64,000 nt of DNA, from contig JARZZO010000004.1 in the NCBI GenBank assembly GCA_030544215.1, positions 45,497,980-45,561,979 on the forward strand. The letters run 5' to 3'. This document shows, in pieces, positions 24,601 to 35,121 of this stretch (the stretch's first letter is position 1; each line of letters begins with the position of its first letter). Origin of the DNA: Zantedeschia hybrid cultivar. Its lineage: Eukaryota; Streptophyta; Magnoliopsida; Alismatales; Araceae. The notes under the pieces are model-generated. The model was not told the origin of the DNA and did not search any database. It saw nothing but the letters and a program-made list of their open reading frames with translations. The position numbers and the translations under genes were made by a program.

Positions 24601-25286
24601 TGAATGTTCTCATATTTAAGTCCCAAGGCCTTAACAATTTTTTTCATTCCATTGATAGTACTTGGTAATGTCCCACCATCAGGAAATGCATCTTTAAGAA
24701 TCTTAAGTAAAGCATCAAATGATGCATTTGACCATCCATAAAGGCACTTCACATGGTAAATATGCAATATAAAAGAGAGCTTAGTGAAGTTTCTACACCC
24801 TGGGTATAAGTCCTCATCAGCATCTTTCATCAACATGTTATACAACTCTTCCTCTGCATGAGCATGTTTTGGAGATTGTTGAACATGAATTCCATCTATG
24901 CTTGGCTCTTCTTGAGCCCCTTGATCTGCTCCTGTTTCTACATGTTGTGCTGACAATCCAAAGGCATCATGTAACATTCTTTGGATATCATCACCTCTAA
25001 ATGTTTCTTGTTCTACATGAGAATCTTCGTTAGGAACCACTGTGGATGATTCCCCATATAAAATCCCAGGATCATAACCAGGCATGATACCATTAACCAC
25101 AAGATGATCATATGCTTCTGCACGATTTTTACGATAATAAAGCACACACTTTTGACAAGGACATTGGATTTTTCTATCTTCAAAATTATTCTTAAAAGCA
25201 AAATCAAGAAAATTCTCTAATCCATCCAAGTATTCTTTGCTAACTTTACTATACTCTGTCCATCTTTTACGCTTGTGATGGTCCAT
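21636..25286 (-). pseudogene. TNP2-type CACTA transposase, one nonsense codon
   Basis: The transposase that cuts and moves CACTA elements. Exon 1 is 25286-22984: an N-terminal transposase-associated domain (KYSKVS-type start, CPCQKC zinc-like motif near residue 41), then the Transposase_21 core (NPFGTM, GPSSPKNDIDVYLQPLI, MHTEKNVCANL) and the start of DUF4218 (LPLALRS). The intron at 22983-22917 has GT-AG ends and rejoins to give YPVERYLSTLNSYVRNRARP. Exon 2 runs to about 22596, exon 3 lies near 22515-22407, and exon 4 (about 22299-21636) holds a DUF4216-like end (FKCDWADV, FVFASQAQQVIFVEDC). Exon 3 has an in-frame TGA at 22477-22475, so the protein would stop before the last domain unless splicing differs. 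Confidence 0.75.
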
Positions 25287-26263
25287 TGAAGTTCACTGTT
25301 CAAACAAAGAAGATTTTTACTTTTGAAAAAGAATACCAAGTGCAAGGAAATTGATTACAGTTTAACATACATAATTGTTGTATATAAAAAAAGTGAAAAG
25401 TTCACCATAAATAGGCAAGTATGCATATATTAGTCTTAAAGTTTGATTAGTTATCTTAACGAAGCAAAATCCAAAAACTATATAATATTCTTATATCATG
25501 GTGAAATTTAGAGACACAGTTAATATAATATGGACTATGAGTTTAAATTTCTTTTATCTATGCAGCAATACGTTTAAACTATAGGCAAAGATCATGATTA
25601 TATATGAAAAATATATCATAGATCGGAACATACTACTATAAAAGAAGGATTGTATTTTTGTTTTCGTTTTATTTACGATTCCGATATCGAAGCTGGAAAT
25701 AGCTTTAGAAAATTATCAGAAACAATTTAAACTAACATCAATTATAATTATTTTTATAGTACATATCTTCCTAAAGTTATTTGATAGAATATATGCAACG
25801 TTTAATTTAATTTATACATATAATAATTATTTTCTATTCATTTTAATATTAACCGAATAAAAAATGAGAATTATAATATGGAAATTATAGTTTTCAATTA
25901 TGATTCAAAACAATTGGAATAAACATAGGTTGAAGATTAGAGTATGTAAAACAAATGGTACGAGAAGGAGAGAACAAATCAGAGGGAGTAATATTTACAA
26001 CAGCGTGAGTACTGTAGCATGCACATTGTCGTCTGAGTAGTCTTGATTGAAAAGTTACAGCAAAAAATAAATATTTTTTTTACTTTTTCTAAAAATTCAA
26101 GGGGTAAGAGAAATTCCAAAGAATTATCTATAGTGCCCAATCTTTATTGGGCAGATAAAAAAACAAAAAAGACTGTATTCGGTGCTGCAACACGAAATTT
26201 GGGAGGGCCATGCGCTCCCTTGGGTCTGTTGTTGCACCTAGTTAGGTACGTTAGATTATCGTG
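25287..26263. other. CACTA internal AT-rich region, no gene
   Basis: Upstream of the transposase gene on its strand, so the promoter should lie here. I see no open frame of note and no clear repeat. Confidence 0.5.
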
Positions 26264-26617
26264 TTTGTGGCCAGTATGCTCATGATACCCACATGCATGC
26301 ATGCGTTATGTCCATTTTTCACTCCTTACAAATAAACTAATATTCATACATGCGGGTGGACAACAATGGTACGGTTTATGAACATTTGTGAATTCAAACC
26401 ATAAGTTGGCTTTCCACTTGCAGCTGATTAGACTGGCCTAAAATAATTTGTCATTAATCTATGCACATCATAAATCAGGTGTTTGTGGCCAGCATGCTCA
26501 TGATACCCACAGGCATGCATGCGTTATGTACATTTTTCAATACCTACAAATAAACTAATATTCATGCATGGGGGTGGACAACAATGATACGGTTTATGAA
26601 CATTTGTGAATTCAAAC
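26264..26617. repeat. 218-bp tandem duplication, second unit interrupted
   Basis: TTTGTGGCCAG occurs at 26264 and 26482, and the following text repeats (CATGCTCATGATACCCAC, then GGACAACAATG). The second unit breaks at 26617 where the Tat element enters, and continues at 39613 (CCATGGGTTGGCTTTCCAC). The first unit shows the uninterrupted order. Confidence 0.85.
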
Positions 26618-27672
26618 TGATGAGGCAGAATCCGATTCGGCCCATTAGAGCAGGCCCAAACCCCGTTCAGCCCAACAGCAGCAGTATCAGGCCCTCCGGG
26701 AGCCTCCGGCCCATCGGCGGCCCAGCAGCCCTCGGCCCAGTAAGCGGCACCGTCGCTCCCAGCCCAACAGGCTTCAGCCCGTCAGCGGCCCACCAGCCTT
26801 CGGCCCGGGAACAGCACGGCAGCCCAAGGCCCAGCAGGCTTCGGCTCCTCAGCGGCCCAACCCCCTTCGGCCCGATAGCCGAGTCCGGCCCACTCCAGTG
26901 GCGGATCCGACACTATGGCGGTTTACCAGTAAGCCCAAACATAGTCCTATATCGGCTACCACCGTTAACCGACCTCTATCCTCCGCTATAAATACTCCGC
27001 TATTTATTGCCAAAGGTATGCAACTCTTTGCCTCCGAGACCCTTAAGGACTACGGTCCAAATAGCATTAAAGCTACTTCTTGCCTTCTGAATCGAATCAT
27101 CTTCAGAAGCTAACTTGACCGTCGGAGGGGGTTCCTAAGGGCCAGAGCCCGGGACTCCTGATGACCGGTTTCTTCTTCTTTCCCTCCTGCAGGAGCTCGG
27201 TTCGAATCATCGCCGACCTTCCCGAGTAGGTCTCGGCCGCCGACCTCGGATTCCTCTCCTTGGTCTCGACGCCGTACGACGGCTGCCCCGCAACGGGAGA
27301 CTCGGCCTCGCGCTGTCCCTTCGTCCGACAAAAAGGGGCTCTTGGGCTCACTATCCAAGAGCAAGCCGAGTCCGAGACCCTTCCGGCCTCGGACCGTCGG
27401 CTTCAGCTTCATCGCCTGTCGGCTGTATAGCCAGGAAGAGCTTCATCCGCGCCGCCCCTTCGCCCGCCGAAGGAGCCTCGGCCCCGGCTTCCCGGGGACG
27501 AGTCCGCACCGACCGAGGCGCCCTTCGGCCTTCGGACCCTCGTCTCCGCCTCCGCCTCCTCGGCCTTCCGGATCCCCGTCGGGCCTCAGCAACACCGATC
27601 CGAACCGGCTTCGGATCCATTTCTCCGGGTTCCAGCCTCGGAATCCGGTCGTGATAGATCCACTCTACATCA
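26618..27672 (+). mobile_element. 5' LTR of the Tat element
   Basis: 1055 bp, TG...CA. Compared by eye with the 3' LTR (offset 11940), I count about seven single-base differences, for example GATGACC/GCTGACC near 27159, AGTAGG/AGTCGG near 27227 and CACTCTAC/CAGTCTAC near 27662. A TATA box lies at 26987. Many short GGCCC words fill the first 280 bp. Confidence 0.95.
26987..26994 (+). promoter_or_regulatory. TATA box of the Tat 5' LTR
   Basis: TATAAATA preceded by CTCCGC and followed by CTCCGC. The same box is at 38927-38934 in the 3' LTR. It should drive the sense transcript of gag-pol. Confidence 0.75.
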
Positions 27673-27674
27673 CG

Positions 27675-27692
27675 TGGCGCCGTCTGTGGGAA
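27675..27692 (+). other. Primer-binding site of the Tat element
   Basis: TGGCGCCGTCTGTGGGAA lies 2 bp after the 5' LTR. It starts with TGG, complementary to the CCA end of a tRNA. This form is common in Tat-lineage elements. I do not name the tRNA with confidence. Confidence 0.85.
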
Positions 27693-27708
27693 ACCAACAA
27701 AACAAGTC

Positions 27709-27777
27709 ATGTCTCAGCGACCTGTGACCCGACGATCCGGGCAAGGCGAAGCAGAAGCGCGGGAGGCCTCGGCGTAG
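27709..27777 (+). CDS. 22-codon ORF ending directly at the gag-pol start
   Basis: ATG at 27709 opens a frame (MSQRPVTRRSGQ and onward) that ends in TAG at 27775-27777. The next codon, in the same frame, is the ATG of gag-pol. The basic N-terminus looks like the natural start of Gag in this lineage, so the TAG may be a point mutation that cut off 23 residues. It could also be a small upstream ORF. Loss of these residues need not harm Gag. Confidence 0.55.
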   Translation: MSQRPVTRRSGQGEAEAREASA

Positions 27778-30700
27778 ATGCTGCCTTCCGAAGGCGCACC
27801 TTCTGCCCCGCCGAGCCTGCCTCTGCCAACCATACCGGAGTCTCTCGGCTCGAAAGACCGAGTGGGGGCGCTCCAGCAGCAAGTGGCGACGCTAGCCGCT
27901 GCCGTCACGTCCCTAGCGCCTCTCCAGGAGATGGTATCCGCCATCGCCCAGCGCATAGGGCTGATGGGACAGCCTCCTCCGCAGGCGCCGCTCCCCCCGC
28001 TTTGCCCAGTACAAGATGCCCGGTTCCGGCCGGTGCCTGCGCTGGTTCCTCTCAACGAGGCCGCGGAGACGCACAGCGAGCCCCCGACGCTACCTGTCCG
28101 AACTCCTCGCACCGATCGCCTGACGGAGCAGGATTATGCTTCGTCAGGGTACCGTCCGGCCCGAACCAGAGGACAATCCGTCGCCACCTCGACCGCCCCG
28201 GACCTGGACCAGCGGCTCACGGCGATACGCAAAGAGATGCAGCAGATGGTGTCTCGGCCTCACGGGGCGCCCCTCGCCAGCAACATTCTGGAGCAGACCC
28301 CATTCACGGCGGAGCTCCTGGCCACTGAGGTACCCCCCAACTTCAAGCTGCCGAAGGGCCCTCTCTACGACGGAATGACAGATCCGGTCTGTCATTTCCA
28401 GAAGTTTAACACTTATCTTCGGGTCCGAGGGATCTCCGAGGCAGTCCGCTGCCGTCCTTTCCCCCTCACCCTTGAAAAAATTGCCCTCACCTGGTTCGAG
28501 GCTCTGGCCCCCAACTCCATTCACTCCCTGGTTCAGTTGGGCCAGTTATTCATCGACCAGTTCTATGATGCCACCCGGCAGTCCAAAACTTCCGCCAGCT
28601 TGCTAGCCATCCGGCAAGGCCCCACCGAAACTCTCCAGGAGTACTTCACCAAGTTCCGGACCGAGGCCGCCCAGATCCCAAACCTCGACAGCTCGATCGC
28701 GGTCTCGGCCGTGATCAGCGGGTGCCGGGATGAGGGGCTCCTCGGCTCCATCGGGAAGCGCCATCCCCCTACCTTTCAGGACCTCGTGGCCCGGGCCCAT
28801 AAGTACATCAACCGAGAGGCCCTGATGCTGTCCAGGGGTAAAGGCGCAACCGAGACTACCTCGACGCCTGCTCCCCCGGCGGTCAGACCTCGGTCCGAGG
28901 ACCAAGAGCCCTCCCGGAAGCGTTATCGCCGGGAGGATTGGGACAGGGAGAGGCGACGGGACCCGCAGCCGCGGTACCTACCCTTACCTGCTCCCCCTTC
29001 CCGGATGCTCATGGAGGTGAAGGGCATGCTCCGGCGGCCTGATCGCATCAAGACCGATCCTCGCCGAAGGGACCCCGGCAAATACTGCGAGTATCACCGA
29101 GAGATCGGCCACACGACGGACGAGTGCCGGCAGCTCCGGGAAGAAATCGACCGCCTCATCCGGGAGGGGAGATTGCCGCAATATCGGCGGGAGCAGCCGC
29201 CGCAGCAGAACCGGGACGTCCCTGCAGCACCCAGACAGCAACCACCCCCGGCGATAGAAGCCGCTCCTCCGCCAAAAGCCACCGCGGCCCCGGTTGAATC
29301 ATCCCATCAAAGACCCAGCTCTGGGTCTATCATGATGATATCCGGAGGGCCCGGGGAGGGATCAAGGTCGCGGCAACGCAGCACCGTAGCGGCGGTCGAC
29401 GGCGAACCGAAGCGGCCTCGTCTGGAAGACATCACCTTCGGCGCCGAGGACCTGACTGATGTTCAGGTCCCTCATGATGACGCTCTCGTCGTCAACGCTG
29501 TAATAAATAACTATGATGTACATAGGATCTTTGTGGATAATGGAAGTGCCCCAAACATCTTGTTTTACGATTGTTTTGAGAAGATGGGATTGAGTGAGGC
29601 TAGCATGAAGCCTCATCGGGGCCCCCTCTTCGGTTTTAACGGCTCGCCCTGCCGAGTAGAGGGTATTGTTCGGCTTCCTGTGACCTTGGGCTCCGCCCCC
29701 CGGCAATTGACCGTTGAAACGGACTTTGCCGTTGTAAAGATCGAGTCAGCCTACAACGCCATATTCGGCCGAAGGCTCATCGGCGGGGTCGGAGCCGTGC
29801 CATCATCCTTCCATCAGAAGCTGAAGTTTCATACCAACCACGGGATCGGCGAGGCCAAAGGAAACCAAGAAGCAGCCCGGCAGTGCTACATGATTTCGGT
29901 CAAAGGGAAGGCCGCAGCCGAAACCCTGACGATCGAGTCATCAGCCGAGGCATCTCCGGGAGAAACACTCCTCGCCGTCCCTATTCCAGGAGGCGAGGGA
30001 CGAGTCCTGATGATAGGCTCCGGCCTGGATAAGGTGGAAGCGGAGAAGCTTACCGAATTCTTGAAAGAGAATCTCGACGTCTTCGCCTGGTCTCCATCGG
30101 ACATGCCCGGGGTTGACCCGGAGATAGCCGAGCACCGTCTCCATACCGATCCCGACCAGCCCCCGGTAAAGCAGAAGCGGCGCACCTTCAATCAAGAAAG
30201 GAGAACCGCCATCCAGGCCGAAGTGCAGAAGGGGCTGGACGCCGGACACCTCCGAGAGGTGTATCATCCGGAATGGATCGCCAACGTGGTCATGGTGCCA
30301 AAGAAAGAGGGCAAATGGCGTATGTGCGTGGACTTCACCAACCTCAACAAAGTCTGTCCGATGGACAGCTCTCCACTGTCTCGGATAGACCAGGTGGTGG
30401 ATGCGACGTCCGGCCACGAGCTCTTAAGCTTCCTCGACGCCTATTCGGGCTACCACCAGATCCGGATGCATCCGGATGACGAGAGTAAAACCAGCTTCAC
30501 AACCGATTTGGGCCTGTACTGCTACACCCGAATGCCCTTCGGTCTGAAGAACGCCGGCGCCACATACCAGCGCCTGGTCAACAAAGTGTTTGCTCCACAG
30601 TTGGGCCGAAACATGGAGGTCTACATAGACGACATGTTGGTCAAGAGCCGTATCGCTTCTGAGCATTTGGCCGACCTAGCCGAGACTTTCTCCGCCCTTA

Positions 30701-33219
30701 GGCGGTACAAGATTAAGCTGAATCCGGCCAAGTGCGCCTTCGGGGTAGCCTCCAGCAAGTTCCTCGGTTACATGGTCACCCGCCGTGGGGTGGAAGCTAA
30801 CCCCGAGAAGATTTCGGCCATCATACAGATGCGCCCCCCGGCAAACATCCGAGAGGTACAGAAGCTAAACGGGAAGATCGCAGCCCTCAGTCGCTTCATG
30901 TCGAAAGCGGCTGACTACTGTTTCCCCTTCTTCAAACTATTGAAGAAGGCCAACAACTTCGAGTGGACGGAAGAGTGCCAAGCAGCCTTCGACCAGCTGA
31001 AGGCCTACCTCGCCAAAGTCACCATCTTATCCAAGCCGGTTCCCGGGGAACCCCTGAGCTTATACCTTGCGGTCTCCGAGACGGCTCTCAGTGCCGTCCT
31101 CATCCGAGAGCAAGAAGGCATACAGAAGCCGGTTTACTATACCAGCCGAGCCCTTCAAGGGGCAGAACTCCGGTACCTTGCCCTAGAAAAGTTAGCTCTG
31201 GCCCTTGTCTCGACCGCAAGGAGGCTCCGGCCCTATTTTCTGGCCCATTCCGTGAAGGTCCTCACCGACCAGCCCCTGAGACAAGTCCTCTCCCGGCCAG
31301 AGGTGTCCGGCAGGCTGGCGAAATGGGCAATCGAGCTAGGAGAGTTCGATATCTCCTACGCTCCTCGGGTAGCTATAAAGGCCCAGGCATTGGCGGATTT
31401 CATCGCCGAACTCACCCCTGGCGCCTCCGAGGCGCCTCATCCAATGCTAAACGCAACCGAAGCCGAGGCTACTTCGGCTCCCGTACCGGCCGACGAATGG
31501 CGACTCTTCGTAGACGGCTCCGCATGCTCCGCGGGCAGCGGCGCCGGATGGATCCTGGCGTCGCCCGAAGGGGTCGTCACGGAGTACGCCCTGCGCTTCT
31601 CCTTCCCGGCAACCAACAATGCCGCCGAGTATGAAGCTCTCATCCCCGGCCTCCGGGCCGCAAAAAAGCTCGGCGTCCGGAACCTGAAGGCCTTCAGCGA
31701 TTCCCAGCTAATCGTCAGCCACATCTCCTGGGAGTACGAGGCTCGGGACGCAATGATGGCTTCTTATCTCCAGGTGATTCGCAAAATCCTCGCCCAATTT
31801 GACTCTTATGAAGTTGTGAGGATTCCGAGAACCGAGAATGCCCGAGCCGATGCACTTTCCCGGCTGGCGTCCACCCAAGACGGGGGGGGAGGACGAATGA
31901 TCCTCGTCGAAGAGCTCGCCGAACCTAGCCTCGGCGAAATCGAGGCCATGCTAGTCGCCGAGGCCGAGGCCGAGGCCAAGACATGGATGACCCCCCTCGT
32001 CGCTTTCCTTCTCCAAGGAGAAGTCCCGCTAGATCCAAAGGAGGCAAAGCGCGTTCGACAGCGCTCATCCCACTTTCTTCTTCTGGACGGGGCCCTGTAC
32101 AAGAAATCCTTCGGCCGACCACTGCTGCGGTGCCTCGGCCCAGCTGAAGCCGACTACGCCACGAAAGAAGTCCATGAAGGGGTATGCGGAGCGCATGCGG
32201 GAGGAAGGGCCTTGGCTCACAAGCTTCTAAGACAAGGCTACTGGTGGCCATCACTCCGTGAGGACGCCTTAGCCCTCGTCCGGCGATGTGACCAGTGCCA
32301 GAGGTATAGCTCCCTCATCCACCAGGCAGGCGCCCTTCTGACCCCCTTATCCGACCCCTGGCCTTTCGCCCAGTGGGGACTTGACCTCCTGGGACCTTTT
32401 CCCGTTGCCACCGGCCAGAGAAAATTCCTCATCGTGGCTGTAGATTATTTCACTAAGTGGGTTGAAGCCGAACCCCTCGCGGCAATAACCGACAGCAACG
32501 CTTGGAACTTCGTCTGGAAGTCCCTCATTTGCCGGTTCGGCGTCCCTCGGGCCATTATCTCTGACAATGGGAAGCAGTTCGACAGCCGGCGGTTCAGCAA
32601 CAACTGCGCCAGCTTCGGCATACTTCACAAATTTACTTCGGTAGCGCATCCTCAAACGAACGGCCAAGTCGAAGTCGTTAACCGAAGCCTCCTACAAGGA
32701 TTAAAAACCCGCCTCGGCGAAGCTAAGGGCCGATGGGTGGAGGAGCTGCCAAGTGTTCTGTGGGCTTATCGGACCACAAGCCGAACCCCCACCGGCGAAA
32801 CTCCCTTTCGCATGGCCTATGGCGTAGAGGCCGTTATTCCGGTGGAGATCGGCCTTCCCTCTCCCAGGGTCATTGCTTACGATCCGAAGGCCAACGATGA
32901 AGGACTGAAAGACCACCTGGACCTCATTGAAGAGACCCGAGACAGGGCTCGCGTCCGGCTGGCCGCTTATCAACAGCGCATGGCGAAGTACCACAACACT
33001 CGAGTAAAGCCCCGAAGCTTTGAAGTAGGGAGCCTCGTGTTGAGGAACGCTCATGCTTCCAAACCAGCCGAAGCCTCAGGAAAACTTGCCCCCAACTGGG
33101 AGGGGCCTTATCGAGTCAGGGAGGTGATCAGGCGTGGAGCTTATCGGTTGGAGACCCTTTCGGGCCAGCCTCTCCCTCGCACCTGGAATGTTGAGCGCCT
33201 TCGGCGTTACTATGTGTAA
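27778..33219 (+). CDS. Gag-Pol polyprotein of the Tat element
   Basis: 1813 residues in one frame, with everything needed for reverse transcription and integration. Gag core about 190-350 (LPKGPLYDGM, then IALTWFEALAPNSI); zinc-knuckle-like CEYHREIGHTTDEC near 436; aspartic protease with VDNGSAPN near 585; reverse transcriptase about 810-1000 with WRMCVDFTNLNKVCP and the catalytic YIDDM near 947; RNase H about 1075-1200; a second, archaic RNase H with LFVDGSA near 1243; integrase with the zinc part (HEGVCGAHAGG, CDQCQ) near 1465 and the catalytic D, D, E in GLDLLGP, SDNGKQF and GQVEVVNR near 1533, 1594 and 1627. No stop or frameshift is seen, so it may still be active. Translation in one frame means no frameshift or readthrough is needed between Gag and Pol. 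Confidence 0.95.
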   Translation: MLPSEGAPSAPPSLPLPTIPESLGSKDRVGALQQQVATLAAAVTSLAPLQEMVSAIAQRIGLMGQPPPQAPLPPLCPVQDARFRPVPALVPLNEAAETHSEPPTLPVRTPRTDRLTEQDYASSGYRPARTRGQSVATSTAPDLDQRLTAIRKEMQQMVSRPHGAPLASNILEQTPFTAELLATEVPPNFKLPKGPLYDGMTDPVCHFQKFNTYLRVRGISEAVRCRPFPLTLEKIALTWFEALAPNSIHSLVQLGQLFIDQFYDATRQSKTSASLLAIRQGPTETLQEYFTKFRTEAAQIPNLDSSIAVSAVISGCRDEGLLGSIGKRHPPTFQDLVARAHKYINREALMLSRGKGATETTSTPAPPAVRPRSEDQEPSRKRYRREDWDRERRRDPQPRYLPLPAPPSRMLMEVKGMLRRPDRIKTDPRRRDPGKYCEYHREIGHTTDECRQLREEIDRLIREGRLPQYRREQPPQQNRDVPAAPRQQPPPAIEAAPPPKATAAPVESSHQRPSSGSIMMISGGPGEGSRSRQRSTVAAVDGEPKRPRLEDITFGAEDLTDVQVPHDDALVVNAVINNYDVHRIFVDNGSAPNILFYDCFEKMGLSEASMKPHRGPLFGFNGSPCRVEGIVRLPVTLGSAPRQLTVETDFAVVKIESAYNAIFGRRLIGGVGAVPSSFHQKLKFHTNHGIGEAKGNQEAARQCYMISVKGKAAAETLTIESSAEASPGETLLAVPIPGGEGRVLMIGSGLDKVEAEKLTEFLKENLDVFAWSPSDMPGVDPEIAEHRLHTDPDQPPVKQKRRTFNQERRTAIQAEVQKGLDAGHLREVYHPEWIANVVMVPKKEGKWRMCVDFTNLNKVCPMDSSPLSRIDQVVDATSGHELLSFLDAYSGYHQIRMHPDDESKTSFTTDLGLYCYTRMPFGLKNAGATYQRLVNKVFAPQLGRNMEVYIDDMLVKSRIASEHLADLAETFSALRRYKIKLNPAKCAFGVASSKFLGYMVTRRGVEANPEKISAIIQMRPPANIREVQKLNGKIAALSRFMSKAADYCFPFFKLLKKANNFEWTEECQAAFDQLKAYLAKVTILSKPVPGEPLSLYLAVSETALSAVLIREQEGIQKPVYYTSRALQGAELRYLALEKLALALVSTARRLRPYFLAHSVKVLTDQPLRQVLSRPEVSGRLAKWAIELGEFDISYAPRVAIKAQALADFIAELTPGASEAPHPMLNATEAEATSAPVPADEWRLFVDGSACSAGSGAGWILASPEGVVTEYALRFSFPATNNAAEYEALIPGLRAAKKLGVRNLKAFSDSQLIVSHISWEYEARDAMMASYLQVIRKILAQFDSYEVVRIPRTENARADALSRLASTQDGGGGRMILVEELAEPSLGEIEAMLVAEAEAEAKTWMTPLVAFLLQGEVPLDPKEAKRVRQRSSHFLLLDGALYKKSFGRPLLRCLGPAEADYATKEVHEGVCGAHAGGRALAHKLLRQGYWWPSLREDALALVRRCDQCQRYSSLIHQAGALLTPLSDPWPFAQWGLDLLGPFPVATGQRKFLIVAVDYFTKWVEAEPLAAITDSNAWNFVWKSLICRFGVPRAIISDNGKQFDSRRFSNNCASFGILHKFTSVAHPQTNGQVEVVNRSLLQGLKTRLGEAKGRWVEELPSVLWAYRTTSRTPTGETPFRMAYGVEAVIPVEIGLPSPRVIAYDPKANDEGLKDHLDLIEETRDRARVRLAAYQQRMAKYHNTRVKPRSFEVGSLVLRNAHASKPAEASGKLAPNWEGPYRVREVIRRGAYRLETLSGQPLPRTWNVERLRRYYV

Positions 33220-33289
33220 GTCACTTTTTCCCGGGCTTACAGCCGCAGAGTATGAATAAAGACTTCTTTTGTCAAGAGGCATGTTATTT
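33220..33289 (+). other. Spacer after pol with AATAAA
   Basis: Short stretch after the stop codon. AATAAA occurs at about 33253-33258. It may end some sense transcripts before the tandem array, but this is only a motif. Confidence 0.35.
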
Positions 33290-34620
33290 TCTCTAAGTCC
33301 GTGTAAACCGTACCGGGAGTGGCTTCGGCCATGCAAACCGTATCGGGAGCGGCATGGTATTCCCTCTAAGTCCGTGTAAACCGTACCGGGAGTGGCTTCG
33401 GCCATGCAAACCGTATCGGGAGCGGCATGGTATTCTCTCTAAGTCCGTGTAAACCGTACCGGGAGTGGCTTCGGCCATGCAAACCGTATCGGGAGCGGCA
33501 TGGTATTCTCTCTAAGTCCGTGTAAACCGTACCGGGAGCGGCTTAGGCCATGCAAACCGTATCGGGAGCGGCATGGTATTCTCTCTAAGTCCGTGTAAAC
33601 CGTACCGGGAGTGGCTTCGGCCATGCAAACCGTATCGGGAGCGGCATGGTATTCTCTCTAAGTCCGTGTAAACCGTACCGGGAGTGGCTTCGGCCATGCA
33701 AACCGTATCGGGAGCGGCATGGTATTCTCTCTAAGTCCGTGTAAACCGTACCGGGAGTGGCTTAGGCCATGCAAACCGTATCGGGAGCGGCATGGTATTC
33801 TCTCTAAGTCCGTGTAAACCGTACCGGGAGTGGCTTCGGCCATGCAAACCGTATCGGGAGCGGCATGGTATTCTCTCTAAGTCCGTGTAAACCGTACCGG
33901 GAGTGGCTTCGGCCATGCAAACCGTATCGGGAGCGGCATGGTATTCTCACTAAGTCCGTGTAAACCGTACCGGGAGTGGCTTAGGCCATGCAAACCGTAT
34001 CGGGAGCGGCATGGTATTCTCTCTAAGTCCGTGTAAACCGTACCGGGAGTGGCTTCGGCCATGCAAACCGTATCGGGAGCGGCATGGTATTCTCTCTAAG
34101 TCCGTGTAAACCGTACCGGGAGTGGCTTCGGCCATGCAAACCGTATCGGGAGCGGCATGGTATTCTCTCTAAGTCCGTGTAAACCGTACCGGGAGTGGCT
34201 TAGGCCATGCAAACCGTATCGGGAGCGGCATGGTATTCTCTCTAAGTCCGTGTAAACCGTACCGGGAGTGGCTTCGGCCATGCAAACCGTATCGGGAGCG
34301 GCATGGTATTCTCTCTAAGTCCGTGTAAACCGTACCGGGAGTGGCTTCGGCCATGCAAACCGTATCGGGAGCGGCATGGTATTCTCTCTAAGTCCGTGTA
34401 AACCGTACCGGGAGTGGCTTCGGCCATGCAAACCGTATCGGGAGCGGCATGGTATTCTCTCTAAGTCCGTGTAAACCGTACCGGGAGTGGCTTCGGCCAT
34501 GCAAACCGTATCGGGAGCGGCATGTTATTCTTTCTAAGTCCGTGTAAACCGTACCGGGAGTGGCTTCGGCCATGCAAACCGTATCGGGAGCGGCATGTTA
34601 TTCTTTCTAAGTCCGTATAA
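33290..34620. repeat. 73-bp tandem array, about 18 units
   Basis: CTAAGTCCGTGTAAACCG recurs every 73 bp from 33290 to 34604. Each unit holds two diverged half-repeats, GTAAACCGTACCGGGAGTGG and GCAAACCGTATCGGGAGCGG. Most units read GGCTTCGGCC, but GGCTTAGGCC occurs at about 33541, 33760, 33979 and 34198, exactly every third unit, giving a 219-bp higher-order repeat in the first part. The last five or so units lack the variant, and the final one is degenerate (GTCCGTATAAGCCG). It lies between pol and the antisense gene. Such arrays are known in the untranslated parts of Tat elements and can seed satellite DNA. Confidence 0.95.
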
Positions 34621-35121
34621 GCCGCACCGGGAATGGCTCCGGCCACGTATGCCGATTCGGAAAGTGGCGGGGCATATCTGGGTTCACGCAAGCGGAAGCA
34701 TGAATGACTTCGGCCATCCGACAAACGTAAGAAGCGGCCAGATGTCCCTTCGGGATCATGTGGACCACAATAGTAAAGGCCCCGGCCGAATACTGTGGCG
34801 ACATTCTGTCCGAACCTACATCGGGTCTCGGCCTTACAAGCTATGGCGAACGACGATAGGACCTCAGGCTCCTGAAGGGCTATATTCGGTCGATCATACG
34901 CAAGCACCGAGGTAAAGCCAAACACATTCCTTGTATTTATATAAAAGAAGAAGCAAAAACCGGCCATATCCTAGGCCGAGGGCTTACAACAGAAGAAGAA
35001 GTAGAAGCGGGCTGTATAATTGGCCGGAGGTTTACGATAGAAGAAGAAGCGTAAACCGGCCATACCCTAAGCCGAGGGCTTACAACAGAAGAAGAGGCAG
35101 GAACCGGGGAAGATCCCTACG
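34621..35121. other. Spacer with a duplicated segment and a TATA-like site
   Basis: A block with ACCGGCCATA, CCGAGGGCTTACAACAGAAG and AGAAGAAG is present twice (about 34957-35005 and 35053-35100), with a related shorter piece between. At 34931-34946 the sequence TTGTATTTATATAAAA reads as a TATA box on both strands. No gene is seen. It would be the 3' untranslated part of the antisense gene. Confidence 0.55.

Noticed and set aside
26584..26991. 135-codon open frame in the Tat LTR, present again at 38494-38931
   Set aside because: It is LTR sequence (GGCCC-rich U3) duplicated by the two LTRs, with no protein similarity I recognise.
33214..33250. GTAAGT and TTACAG around the gag-pol stop codon as a mini-intron
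   Set aside because: The interval is under 30 bp, too short for a plant intron.
33293..34573. A dozen 61-codon minus-strand open frames of nearly the same sequence
   Set aside because: They are products of the 73-bp tandem repeat; each spans parts of three units and none has a start context, promoter or known domain.
33290..34620. Array resembling CRISPR repeats at first sight
   Set aside because: Units are contiguous with no unique spacers, and the array lies inside a plant retrotransposon.
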